Shown here in pieces: positions 12,589-24,646 of a stretch of DNA of 64,000 nucleotides. The notes under the pieces were generated by a model. It did not search any database. It was not told the origin of the DNA and worked only from the letters and a program-made list of their open reading frames with translations. The stretch's first letter is position 1, and the number at the start of each line of letters is the position of its first letter. This stretch comes from Daphnia pulex (taxonomy: Eukaryota; Arthropoda; Branchiopoda; Diplostraca; Daphniidae): the NCBI RefSeq assembly GCF_021134715.1, contig NC_060017.1:4092001-4156000 (forward strand). Direction: 5' to 3'. Made by a program: the position numbers and the translations under genes.

Positions 12589-15500
12589 TTACGAGAAAAT
12601 GGAACTTGGAACAGTAATCAAAGAAAAAATCGTCGATCTAGCACTCTCGTCTTTGGAGCCGCTGGACAACAAGTCGGCCACTCTTTGGCGGGCTTCAATT
12701 CTTCCAAAATCTCCTCTAAGACTCAGTAGACACGTGAGCTGATCTTGACTGACATCGGGGTATTTTTTGATGAAGTTTATGAGCTCCAGGGTTATAATTT
12801 CTGAATCACATTTGATGACTTCGGCCAAAGCAGATATCGCCTTTGCCGCATCTTCGGTGACCTTAGGAGCATCCGCCGAAAAAGCACGACTGAGAGATGC
12901 AGGAGCTAAAAGAGCTTCGATTTGCCCAGCTTCCTGGATGATTTTGTCCGCTACTTCTCTTCGTTCGTCTTTCAACGACAGCTTCTTCTGGAAAATGGAC
13001 GTTATGTATTTTCGAGTGATGCATATTTCAGCTTGCCGGATGACGTATTCAAAATTGCGTGGCCTCAAGTGCATGTAATCCTGAAATACATAATACATTA
13101 GCTCGGTGGTGTTTCAAATGGCACGGGGAAATAACTCTCACCTGAAAATAGTCCTCCAAAGTTGCGCAAATGGTATCCACGGGAACGGTCGACAGGACCC
13201 ATTTGCGAGTCAACAGATCCTGAAAGTGTGGTTCAAGATCCAGGAAAGCCTCATCTAGCAAAAATCCAGCTGCCTCATTCCTAAGGCTCTGATTTTCAAA
13301 TCACTATTAGTTTGGGTCCTCTTTAAACTAGTAATAGGTTATAGGCCTTACATCGTAAGTTTGGCTAAGAATTTCGAATTTGTTGAAAAATGATGAAGTG
13401 CCACTTTGATCACCCTTATTCCCATTCCGAGATCTCATTTGCTGAGAAAGTTCCATCGCGTGCAGGCAGTTGTTGATAATTGCGATCATGTAGTGTGTAA
13501 AATAAGGCACCTTGAAAGAGAGAGAACCAATTAGTAATTCACTAAATGTAACTGTATTGCGACGCAAATACTTGGCTTCTATCTTCAAAGTGTTTGTTTT
13601 TGAAAAGATTTATCGCTTCTCGGTACATCTCTCCATACTGCGTGATTTGTTCCAGTCCCAAAATCAATGCCCGCATCATCAATTCGTTGCTTATTGTACG
13701 CGACACACTTAGATTTTGCTCCACCATCTAAACAATGAGTTAAAACGAAAAGTGAATAATCGTTTTACATCACGATTTGCCAAAAGAAACTAAGAATAAT
13801 TACTTGAAAAATGATAACGATCGACTCGGTGTGATAATGACCATCGCCGTCCGATTCCGGAACGATGGGTCGTCTCCAATCCCTGGCCTCTGCATCAACA
13901 GTCTTTTGCATCCAGTCGTTGTAGTTTGAGGCCATATTACTTATATATTCCTAAATAAATGTACAAATGTCATAAGTTACGTATAAAGGAGCAGATTATG
14001 ACAAATTTCTGGAGCTACCTGGAAAAGCTTTTCTATGGTAGAATCGCTCAAAATTGGCCCTAAGGAAGTAGGGTCGATGTTGACATCCTGGTGTCGGAGA
14101 AGCTCTGGACCTGGATATGTCTGTAGCACCCATGACAACAGTGTAACAAATTCATTGCCAACCAGGCCAGCTGTAATCACTTCTTCGAGGTGTTTACTGA
14201 TGCTCGTGTGATATTTCTGGTAAAACTGATTGACGATATCCCAATGAGGAGGAAAGCAAGGGGCGCACAGAGTTTTCACCACACGAAGATCTTCGATAAT
14301 CAGCAAACGAGTCACCTCAAGGTGACGCACTAGCCACATTTTATTGTCAGCTCTCTCTTCGAATTGATTGCCCTCTATTCTTTCAACGACCGCATCGTAT
14401 AGAACTTCCAGTGCTCTTGCTAAAAGTTGATATAATAAGACAGATTAAATGTGTTAAATGTGCACTAACATTTTGAAAATCACCTTTCCATCTTTTTGGT
14501 CTATCCGGTGGCAAGAATCCACTTTGCTTTTGACGCTGCACCGCATAAGCATCCGCACGTTCTTCCCGCTCAATAATTCGAACTGCTGTAACAATCACTT
14601 GCGGTTCCTTCCGAACTGTGTTCAAAGATCTACCCAAAAGTAACCACAGCTGCTTTCCCAATTGTTCTGACAACTGTTGCACTCCAGAAAAATACGCCTG
14701 TCGGATTGAGACAATTCCTTAAATGAGTATTACATATTTACATCGTGCGAATAAAAATAGAAAATATGTTCAGACCTTAAGCATTTGCTTATCTTGCAAA
14801 GAATGATTAGGTAACCTGTGGAGTTCGTAGAGCAAGTCATCACGTGAGTTCTCTAGATCCGTAAGACTTTGATGCGCATGAAGAAGTTTTCCTTCGGATA
14901 TCCACTGGCGAGTTTTATCGACACTAGAACAAAAGTCGGATTTTTAATGGTTATATTCTATATTGATAATGAAATAATAACATTTCTAAGTTTCTTATAT
15001 TTAAGCTGGTAATTCTAAGTTAATTTAGCATCATATTTTCATGTTTAGTTGGCCAATAACTTGCAGCTAGTGACTAAAGTCTAAAATGTATCCCAGATTA
15101 TAAACTATGTCTTTTAATTTTGCCATTGAAAATTAGTTAGAGTAGTTCAATTGAAAGAAAAACAGTAATTTAAAATTTAAAAAACTATGTAAAAGTTACC
15201 TTTCTGGAACAGTGAAAATATGTTTCAAATTTTCCATGGCAACAGCATATTGTGAATAAACAACATGTTCTTGCCTTACATTTTTAACACTTTCACATAG
15301 TGTGGGAATTGTTGTGACACACTCTTCAATTTCATGTAACCTTTAAATGCCAACATAACACAATATAATAATTGTAGTAGTCTAGAAGTCATCTGTGAAC
15401 ATTTTTAAATGTGCTTTGATACCTATGACGAATGTCATTAATATCAACCAATGCTGATTGCAATTGTTGCAGCCCACTTATCACACCATCAAGTTGACTT

Positions 15501-15779
15501 TGCACAGCTGTTTTCAGCATTGCTTCAACTGAAGTTTTTTTCCTAGTTACTCGTTGTTTGTACTGCTCCACCTAAATTTAATAAAACAAAAACAAAACAA
15601 ATAAACATAACATCAGGTTATAACATATAATTATGTTGTTTACATTTTAAGGTTTTTTTACGGAAACAATCCAAAAAATGAGCTTTTACCTTTTCAAGCT
15701 GATCAGGGCGCTGCAACATTGATGACAATGAAACAGAAGCAGAGAGCATTGCCTCTTCTTGAAGAACTTCAATATTCAT
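12589..15779 (-). CDS. EXOC3: Exocyst complex component 3 (Sec6)
   Basis: Subunit of the eight-protein exocyst, which tethers secretory vesicles to the plasma membrane before SNARE fusion. The start at 15779 gives MNIEVLQEEAMLSASVSLSS, then a coiled coil with VEQYKQRVTRKKTSVEAMLK and LDGVISGLQQLQSALVDIND. The middle contains the Sec6 hallmark VRKEPQVIVTAVRIIEREER followed by GFLPPDRPKRWK (near 14,500-14,620). The C-terminal exon (13,083-12,589) carries DYMHLRPRNFEYVIRQAE and a helical end with QLTCLLSLRGDFGR. About ten exons with GT-AG borders cover a length consistent with the ~740-residue family. A same-strand neighbour (the LDLa protein) lies upstream. Inner exon borders were not all counted. 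Confidence 0.93.
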
Positions 15780-17953
15780 TTCTCTATTATCACAAACCTA
15801 CAACTACCAAGAAAACAACAAACAACTTGTGTTTTGTTGACAACCTAGTTTAACATTCAATTGTCACAATTGTTATTCAGTTTTGGGTTATTTTAGTGAT
15901 TCCTCAATTATTACCTGATTCTCCGCTCCTTGTGGTTGCTAGAATTATCACCTTCGTATATTTAAGATAAATATTTTATTATTATTTGTTATTCCATGAT
16001 TTGTCACTCTGGCAGTTTTTCGTCACTGGGCCGACTGGGCGTTCATTAGAGATCGATTTTGGGGCTTACAATCGATTTTCCAATATTTCTTCTCGCCTTT
16101 GCCGGTTTATTTTAATTAATTTTTCTCCTATTTATTACGCAATATCTTTGAAATCATCTTAACAAAATACAGCACCCACCTAAATATGAATTAATCTCTT
16201 TCGCGTTTTTCGGTTTCTCCCCCTATGACCTATATCTTATAGATTAGTTTTTCTTAGTATGGGAAAAGCCACGGTGTTTTTTGTTTTTTGTGTGTAGGGT
16301 GTGACACTTGATAACAACGAGTAGGCTGACTGTTTTCTTAAGTAACTAAAGGTTAATCTATTAATTAAAATTTTAAAAGTTAAAAAAAAAAAAAAAACGG
16401 CTGGCGTAGCGCCGTATTAGTAAGGGGGAAACGCGAAAGGATCGATTGGGAAGGTAGGTAGCCTACTCTACATTTTGTCATTTTATTTTTCTTTGTTTTT
16501 TTCGAAAATCGATTTTATACGTTAATTACACATCCGGTAGTCATCCCGTTATGCTCACGATTTTTGATAATGCCCAATTTCAAATATTTATCTTATTATA
16601 ACACAGCACGTTGTCCAACTATGTTTTATCCTATAGTTTGTGCGTAAAACAACAAGTGAGCCTAACAAATTGCCTTAATATAAAGGGATAATAGCATTGA
16701 GCCAATTACCAATTAGTTTTGCGGAAATGATAATGCAACACAGCACGCCTGTTAAAATGTAGAGTGGTAAGTTGATTGTTTCGTCAAAGATGTTCATTAA
16801 TAATACATCGAGTAAATAAAAATACATAGGAGATACTTGCTAAAAAAAAGGGATCGTCTCATTATCTGAAAAACAGAGCGAAAACAAAACGGGATTATGT
16901 AAACTAACGCATCGTTTATAAAGATGGCAACCCACGGGACTTTTAGGCGATTGTTTCGTTGTAGAAACATCTGATGCTCGATTTCTTGAACAAAAACTGT
17001 TGTTGTTTCACGTAGGATCGTAGGCGCTGCATTAATTCGTCGAGTATCTTACGCAAATTAGGACGAAACTTTGTTCTTTCCATCAAATGTTAATTAGCAT
17101 ATTGTCCGTAGGCGTTATTATGGCATAATAGCGGTATTGTTCTTTTCACTGCTCGTAAATTCATTCGTTCAGCATTGCATCGGATGTTCAACCGCCATGT
17201 ATAACCTACTACGATAAACCCAAACTGGAGTCTTTATTTATTTGTTATACTTTTAAATTGATGGCAAATGATTCATTGTAGCATTCTACTTGCGCTAGAA
17301 AGGATAATATGGCAAAAAGCAGTAATCGATGGTCATGTTTAATGGCAATAGTGAAAAGGTCAAATTTGTCTGGACTGACAGATTGCGTCCGATCCAAACA
17401 GATTGACACACGATTTGAAGAGACAGCCAGCCAAACTGAAAGAGAACAGCTTTGATGCTCGGCCCCCGTACATACATACCCCCGGTTCAGCATACATTAC
17501 ACGATGACCGCGCAGCTCGTGCATCTATACTTATATATATACCTCTCATCTGCTGAATCCATTCTGCCATCTGCCTTCGAAATCTACCGTATAATACAAC
17601 ATAGTTGTCGTCTATGCGTAGTCGCTTAAGAGTTGCCGTAGCAATAACATGTCGATCTGACCAATGCCGCTCTCCGGGAGAGGAGATCCGACCGTGAGAT
17701 GAGACCGCAACGAAGCATCGGTTGTAATCCCACTCTATAACCATTATGCAAAATATCATATCCAGATGGGGATTCTACATCCATTGTATTTCGATATAGA
17801 GCGCTGAAATGAAGGTCCATCAACTACCAAGGGTTGTTTTTATTCATGTTTTATACTCGGAGCAGCCATTTCATTTGTTTTGGGGATGAGTTTCCTTACT
17901 TAGAACTCGAATGTTTCGTCTTCACAAACGACGTTGCCCGGGCTAGGAATGAA
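15780..17953. other. Intergenic region between Sec6 5' end and the LDLa protein 3' end
   Basis: About 2.2 kb, AT-rich, with a poly-A tract at 16,381-16,396 next to a small GC-rich hairpin (ACGGC...GCCGT, near 16,397-16,415). It should hold the Sec6 promoter at the left and the 3' UTR of the LDLa gene at the right (a minus-strand AATAAA lies near 17,835). Two overlapping minus-strand open frames (17,487-17,823) have no recognisable features. Confidence 0.5.
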
Positions 17954-19464
17954 TTATAAATTCCCCAGATCCTTCAAGGTCTTTACGTGCGATTCCTGCG
18001 GATTCCTGGGACCGCAACTTCTCGTTGCATGGATGAATATTTTAGATATCTATCTGGCTTATTAACAATTCACAGAAATCAATTAACTTTACATCACGGA
18101 ATAATAAATGAATAATCTTCTTCGAGGTGTGACCTATATATTTGTTCATCACCCTTGGAATTTTAACTCAGTTTTTATTTACTAAGCGTTGCGTAATTTG
18201 GAGTGTCAATAAAAAATGCGACGCGAGGTTTAATTTGAGAATTCTATTTGACATTTATTCATTCTCTTTTCAAGAAAGGATGATATGAAATAATTTGATG
18301 ATTTCTCTGCGCACAGAACTTTCTGAATTATAACACAATGGTGTCCATATCCAGTCCCGTTTCGTGGAATTTCCAGCGTCTTATAAGGCGCCTTCACACT
18401 AGCACTGTAATTCTTATAGACGTATGGTCGGGAATTACCATAGAAACGTGGAACTAATCAGAACAACGAATGGCAGCGGCTTGTTATAATGAGACCATAT
18501 AAGAATTCGGCTATAGGATGGACACTTTAGCGAGGGACACCTCGCTGTCGGTTTTCGTCGCTGTTAAGCCGTTGGCTTACGCTCAAAAGATGAGTTTCAA
18601 CCTTTTAAAAAACGAAAAGACAAATTTAATTATCTGTGCAAAGCGATCAATCCAAGTAACTTACCACACGATAAAAGAGGCAGGAGACCGGAAGTTCGTC
18701 CTCGCCATTCGGGCAGTGACGCACACCGTCACACTACAATCGCGAAAGTGCACATGAGTATTATTCATTCGAAGAAAACTATAATGAATCAAAGCGTCCT
18801 ACTAGTTGGAAGTCGTCGATGCAACGCCAATTGCCATTTCGGTCTGGCGTGGGACAATAAAATTCGGGTTGGCCGTCCTTCGCCGTTGGGCATTCTATAC
18901 AAACAATGCGGATAATAAATCAACGACAGATCATTCATAAAACTTAAAACTGTCTGAGTAGATACCAGATAATCTGTGCATATACCATCAACTCGGTTCG
19001 GTCGACATTACAAAAGAAATTACGAAAGACATGATATAAGACTTACGGCCCGATCTGGCGAGGTACCGATACTGATAGAGCGGATCGAGATGAATAGGGA
19101 AGCGTTTGGTTCGACGTAATCCGCTACTGGTGGTGCCACGAATTTTCATTCGTGTTCTCTTGACTTGTTTCTTTTCTGTCGGCAGATCGTTATCGTTGCC
19201 GCAACACGACGGCGACTCTTGGTGCTGCTGTGGCATCAGCATCAGCACCGGATCCGGCGTTTTCGAACTGCTGCTAATCGATGGGCTAATGAACGGCTCC
19301 AGCATTTCCGAATCTGAAACAGGTATCGATGAGTCGAGTTTGACATTCAAAGAAGAAGAAGCAATACTGCTGCTGCTGCTGCTGCTACTCTGACAACACA
19401 ATTCCATAGGCAGGCTCAGGGCGGAAGGCAGAATAGCCACTAGTACGAAAACTTTCCAATCCAT
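17954..19464 (-). CDS. Secreted LDLa-domain protein, possible neuropeptide/peptide-hormone precursor
   Basis: Four exons joined by GT-AG splicing: 19464-19047, 18894-18803, 18733-18665 and 17995-17954, total 621 nt and 206 residues. Residues 1-17 (MDWKVFVLVAILPSALS) are a signal peptide. A poly-Ser and acidic low-complexity region follows, then dibasic sites (KKQVKR, and RRTKR at 117-121). After RRTKR comes FPIHLDPLYQYRYLARSG and then one LDL-receptor class A module. Its six cysteines are C141, C153, C164, C171, C177 and C188, with RCIDDFQL-CDG and the acidic calcium site PNGEDE. The protein ends LFYRV-ESHVKTLKDLGNL. Each short exon fits the frame of the next, and the 23-codon exon holds exactly the second half of the module. 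The layout (signal, processing site, single LDLa, short helical tail) recalls arthropod secreted LDLa proteins and prohormone-4-like precursors. From memory, a conserved arthropod LDLa protein has a tail with the same KAHLDVLADALL-like pattern. The exact ortholog and any receptor are unknown. DGxxD is DGVRH here, a small departure from the usual module. The last exon is the least certain. Confidence 0.75.
19360..19393 (-). repeat. Trinucleotide repeat encoding poly-serine
   Basis: A GCT/AGC run inside exon 1 of the LDLa gene encodes a stretch of about eight serines directly after the signal peptide region. Such triplet runs are prone to length variation. Confidence 0.75.
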
Positions 19465-19609
19465 CGCTCCTGATGCTGTGAGATGATGGTTTCCGCCTTT
19501 GGTTTGATAAGTGATGTTGCTGCTGATGCGACAACTCAAATGATTTTGACACCTTTTGAAAAAATACGGAGCTATAAAACTGTTGCAATCCCGGTGCGAG
19601 CAGCCAGAG

Positions 19610-19648
19610 AGTGATTCCTTGTCTTTCTATGGCTGTCTCTTTTATAGG
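19610..19648 (-). promoter_or_regulatory. TATA box and initiator of the LDLa protein gene
   Basis: On the minus strand TATAAAAG lies at 19646-19639. A TCACT initiator-like motif puts +1 at about 19615, 31 nt downstream of the first T of the TATA box. This is the classical arthropod core-promoter spacing and gives a 5' UTR of about 150 nt before the ATG at 19464. The site is read directly from sequence; its use is inferred. Confidence 0.6.
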
Positions 19649-21265
19649 ATTATAGATGCTGCTGGAGAGGAAGCAGCAAGACATAAAGAAAGGCTCTCCT
19701 CTCGTCCATATCCCGATCCTACGCGCAGTCTCCATAATCCATGCAGATTAGACTCTGTCAGCTTCATCACACCATCGCTCATAATATACTGTAAAGAAAC
19801 TGAAAAGCCTCCCAAGTATCCAACAGCTGCATGAAAGGAGGTGAAAGCCAAAATTGTGCCAACTGGTTTTGCAAGGTGCACATTATCATTTGGGACCCTC
19901 AATGTCGGCAATTCAATTGCGGCATGGAAGCCTTTAAGAATTCATTTCCCTTGAAACGGTTTTTTAATTATTACATCGAATTGTTATTTGGATATTAATC
20001 ATTGCGTTTAATTTTACCTACTAATCAATCTGTTAAGTCAACCTATTTCATGTATACATTTGTAAAAGTGTAGAGTTTCAATATGAACGTATAACAACTA
20101 AATAGGTGGATTCTGCGTGATATTTTTTCTTGGCAAAACCGTGTATTCAACCAATACGCGTTTGGACTGCTTCCATGATTACAGTATATCACTTTATATT
20201 TGGAAAATAATGGTCACATATGCATCTGAATAACACCAGTTGAAGGAAAGGCATCTTTAGGAAGAAAAGAATATTTCGCTAGAATCGCCAACACAACATA
20301 ATGGAAAAGAACATTGATGGAATACAGCACGGTCCCTCTGCTCAGGACTTCCCCCTGGCTTCCATCGGCAGTTCGACTGGCTGCTCATGAATGAGATACG
20401 TCCATTATTCATGCTGTTAGCATATTATCCATCTATCCATTAGCTAGAAGAACCACTTTCCTCCCCCCACCCGTACAAGTACAATAAATGTAAGCTACAC
20501 ATTGAATTAATGATTTGACAGTAGCTTTTTCGAGACTAAATTAGATTTAGATCTTACGCGTGAATCGATGTCAACTTCAATCGCCGCCTTTTCAATTGAA
20601 ACGGGATGATTTGGTTGCGCATCCCACTCCAGAGTTGATTTACAGACAAAAAAAAACCCAGTGACAATTAAGCCACTTTCGTTAGCCGCCGACATGTCAT
20701 CGACATTCGTACAAGCAGATCGTCTTATTCGAGCCTTTCCTTTCATGTTCTCAACAAAGGCCTTCCGGTTGTACCTACATCCAATTAGACATCAATGAGC
20801 TCACGTGCCTGTGACATACCAAGGAAAAGGTGGAATATATATGCCATCTTATAGGCCCAGTTCTATTACCAACGTGTGCAGTTTTCATAAAGCGATTATC
20901 GATCTTTTCATTCGGAATATAACGGTGACGGCTGAAAGATCACATGCGGAATGGAATGGATACCAAGGGAAAACAAACAAAAGATTTCCGTAGAATAGCC
21001 AAGAGTATCAATACCGATTCTGAAAACTACCGAGCCTAACATTCTCTTCGCTACCTTTTATGTCCGGTGGCAATTAATTTCATGGCTGATGAACGATAGC
21101 TAGAGCACGACTTTGATATTCTGATTCTGACGATGTGTTTGACGTCACGTTTTTGAACAAACTTTGAAACCTTTCACGTTGGTAACCAGTTTTTTCTCGC
21201 AGTCGAAACATTTTTTTTTTAGTTTAGGAGAACGACAAACCGATAACAAAAAAGAAAAAAAAAAT
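19649..21265. other. Intergenic region between the LDLa gene promoter and the SENP 3' end
   Basis: About 1.6 kb, AT-rich. The left part should contain upstream control sequence of the LDLa gene, and the part near 21,140-21,265 is SENP 3' UTR. A 79-codon minus-strand frame at 20,507-20,746 is not supported by any domain. Confidence 0.5.
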
Positions 21266-24200
21266 CTATTTCTCCATTTCATTATTCGCCTCTTGGTCAT
21301 ACACGATATTTGATGGGCTGGCTCCCTTTTCAACCTTTTCTTTATCGAGACACACCTCAGATTTGCCGTCTTCCTCCATCGCCTCCGTCTTATTTTCACT
21401 ATGAATTTCACCATTTTCTTTATTTGTAGCGGCCGCAGTCTTATTACGGTCTTGAAGTGCAATTCTGACGTCATCTCGAGGTAACAATGTCAGAACTTGG
21501 TCTGCTGAAGGATTCGTTTCCTTGGTGAGCCGTATCAATAAGAACTGGATGTTTTTTCTTTTCCTTCCGGCAATATGAGGTGGAAACCAATTGCTTAGTT
21601 TTATATTCCGTAAATTATAATCCAGAAATGGACTCTGAATTGATGAAATAAAAACATTAATTCAGCAAAATAAAAAAATTAAATAAAAAATTTTTAACTT
21701 ACCATCATAAAGTATTCTGCGTATTGAAGCACAAATATCCCGCAATCGTACGAGTTATTTTGTTGAGGCACATCAAGGCATGCCGATATCATCGAGTCTT
21801 TAGTAAAGGGGTTGGTTGACGGTTTAACGGCGTCCCTTCTGAAAGCAACAATTGATTTCTCATTTGGCTTCATTTTCTTTACTTGGTGTTCCACCATTAA
21901 ATACTCGCGAAGAGTCGTAGCAACTCGATTGTGTGCGCTTCCCGCCAATGAATCAAAAAATAAGATGCAAGGCCTAGAATACAAGAATAAAACATAAGAA
22001 TGTCGCATGAAAAACACTACACTAAAGGCAAACTGTAAAGCATTATTAAAAGACAAAAATGAATTTGAATTACTGTTTGATAGGACCAGCAATCTCTGGC
22101 AATTTTTCTACTGGAGTGCGGTCGATTGCACATGATAATTCTTCTTCGTCGCTCTCAGCTTCGTCTCTTTCTGTGTCAACATTCAACGTAATCTGGTCAT
22201 CTTTGGTCGACTAAAGAACGGATAAGAACAAGCAAACAGAACAAATTGGTTCGTTTATCATGTCGACTCGTTTAAACTAATAAAGGCAGACATCAATACC
22301 TTTGAATTTGAGTTAACAGGCGTAACTGTGGTATTTCCTATGTGAAACGATTCACCGTTCACGGCCACAAATGACCTCTGTAAGTCGGCGGTTGTTTTCT
22401 TGGAGTATGTTTGTTGGGGGCGAAGTTTGATGGGTTGATTGTCTATGGCGGTCACCGGTCCTGATAACCAAGGAAAACAGACAATGGCTAGAAACCAATG
22501 GTTACGCTCGTTGATGGGTATCACGAGATAATCCTTTTCAAAAATGTCCACTTTCTTTGTCCACGATTTAACTCTCGAATGACGTTTCTCCTTTATCGAA
22601 AGGGAATCGTCATCTTCAATTGGATGTTTCCTGCGTAAATTCATCTCTAGAGTAATTACACTTCAAAATGGTTGTTGTAATAGATTAAGAGCTTGTACCG
22701 TCCATTGACTTTGGGTGGGCGAGTCGTTAACCTTTGGTAGAAAAACGATGAAAATACGTGGCATTTCTTCTTCAGACTTTCATCAATTTTAGTACTGAAA
22801 ACGTATCGAAGATAAAAGTCGATGATACTGCAAAAGAAAAACAAAGCAAATAGTTAAAGGTAATTACAGAAAAAGACAACGGTGCAATGCCAAATTTACC
22901 TGTCATTTAGTAGATTGTCCTGATTTAAACAAGCATAATCTTCAGTGGTTACTGAGAAGCGGTCGGGTCCATCCGACCAGGAAAACATTGGAGTCACTGG
23001 CAAAACAGTTCTTGCGAGAGATTTACTGGATCCCCTGGTTATTCGTATCTAGAAGAGAATGAAGACTGATTTTAGGCACAAATTCGGCTTTCAACTATAC
23101 GAAGTACACACTTAACCAATAGCGTAGTTATTGGTATTAGCATTACGACTACTTACTTCAACTTTGCTAGTGTCGTCTTTGCCACCATTCAGTTGCGTTT
23201 CAGTTGTCGAAACACTCGTTTCTGCTGATACAGCAGTGGTCGCGGGGAGACGTTTAAGCGCATCACGAACTTCTGGGGGTGAGGAAATAACCAAGAGCCG
23301 GTTGGCCTCGGCCTGATTAATTTCGTTGTAAACACCTTGAGGAACGAAGACTTGTTTGATTGCGTTCTTCGCTGCATCGTCCAACCCATCGGGCAGCAGT
23401 GTCAATCGTTTTTTATTTTCGTCTTCGCTAGCAGAATCCCAATATGGGCCACTTTTGGGTAACCCTAATTTTGTTGAAAGCTGGCGACACCAGCTTGGAC
23501 CAACATTTAGGAAGATGACTTGAAGCTTTCGGCTGAAAAAAGCGTCCACTTTTAATAGTTGCTGACTTGGGATAGCTACATTGACGCAAACAGCATTTTT
23601 TTCTGATGGCCCATCGTGGTTGTGAAAAACTGGAGCTTGCAGCATAATTCCTTCGGATGAGAATAACACACGTCCCACTGGAGTAATCTTATATGATCCA
23701 ATACGAACAGATCGGCAGTTTACGGCAAAGAAAGGTCCATTCAATCCACCTTCTTTCCAACGGAGCAAATCACTAGATCCAATTTCCTCTTCTGCATCAA
23801 TAGGCAAATCCATTGAGACACCATTTAAAGGTTCACCTAGAAGAAAAACAAAGAATTTAAAAGAAACAAAAAGTAAGATAAATTAATAAGAAAAACCAGC
23901 AGAGGAAATAAATGTGTTTAACTAACATTCTTTAATATTTGGCTGTTCTTGAATCACAATTGAAGGTTTAACATCCAATTTTTCAGTTGATTTGTCGGTA
24001 CCATCACATTTGAGTTTTTTGGTTTCCTGAAAGGAGTCATCATCTTCATCGCTACTCAGTGTTACACACTGTGGCTCCTCAAATTTGGCTCTACTCTGTC
24101 TTGAAGGTTGAGCATTTTGAGTCCGAGTGCGTCGGTAGCCATATGATGAATCATTTGACATCTGAGAGATTCCGGATGATTTGTTTCCAGGTAATGACTT

Positions 24201-24646
24201 AAGATTTGAAGTGAGAGGTACCGTTTTTTCTTTTTCAAAGACGCGCATGCACCTCATACATTTATTAGTGGAAACCAAATGTCCACAGTGGGGGCAATTA
24301 GCACTATCTGGATCTGGTGATTGCCCACTGCATTTCTCTTCTGAATTTGTCTCTTGTTTACCCTGTACAAAAACACAGTTTACTTGTAATAGAAAATGTA
24401 AAAAAAGAAACAAAAACTTACTGTGATCCCAAGTTTCTGAGTGGATTTTTGATTGATCACTTTGTGACCAACCTGTTTTCTGTATTCTTGAAGTGTTATC
24501 TTCTTGATGCCCTTACTATTTGAGTTATGTTTCAGTAGTTTCGGTTGAATGTTTTCAGAAACTAAAACAGCCTTAATCTCCGGTACCGAAACTGACCGCT
24601 GGTTTGAATTGACACTAAGTTCGGACTTGGAACTCGATTCCCCCAT
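21266..24646 (-). CDS. SENP6/SENP7-type SUMO protease (Ulp2 class)
   Basis: Cysteine protease that trims SUMO chains from nuclear proteins. The first exon starts [16 protein letters not shown]. Exon 2 (24,413-23,9xx) holds a zinc-ribbon-like [18 protein letters not shown] and a SUMO-interaction-like motif [12 protein letters not shown] conserved N-terminal domain follows (23,813-23,112; [20 protein letters not shown]). The catalytic domain begins with [21 protein letters not shown]. The triad is visible: His in [11 protein letters not shown] (codon 22,500-22,498), Asp in [10 protein letters not shown] (21,954-21,952) and Cys in [18 protein letters not shown] (21,744-21,742). A long insertion sits between His and Asp, as in SENP6/7 rather than SENP1/2. 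The domain closes with [17 protein letters not shown], and an acidic/Lys tail ends NNEMEK. The start is shared with a divergent promoter facing Spt5. The inner exon edges are approximate. Confidence 0.9.

Noticed and set aside
17487-17823. Two overlapping minus-strand frames, considered as a last exon of the LDLa gene
   Set aside because: The exon at 17,995-17,954 fits phase and the expected tail better, and these frames have no recognisable motif.
18340-18400. Minus-strand piece WKFHETGLDMDTIVL and stop, considered as an LDLa gene exon
   Set aside because: No acceptor gives the needed phase 0; in that phase the frame reads a different sequence.
20507-20746. 79-codon minus-strand frame with a good donor (GTAAGA)
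   Set aside because: No acceptor-linked partner exon, no domain, and no homology that I can recognise.
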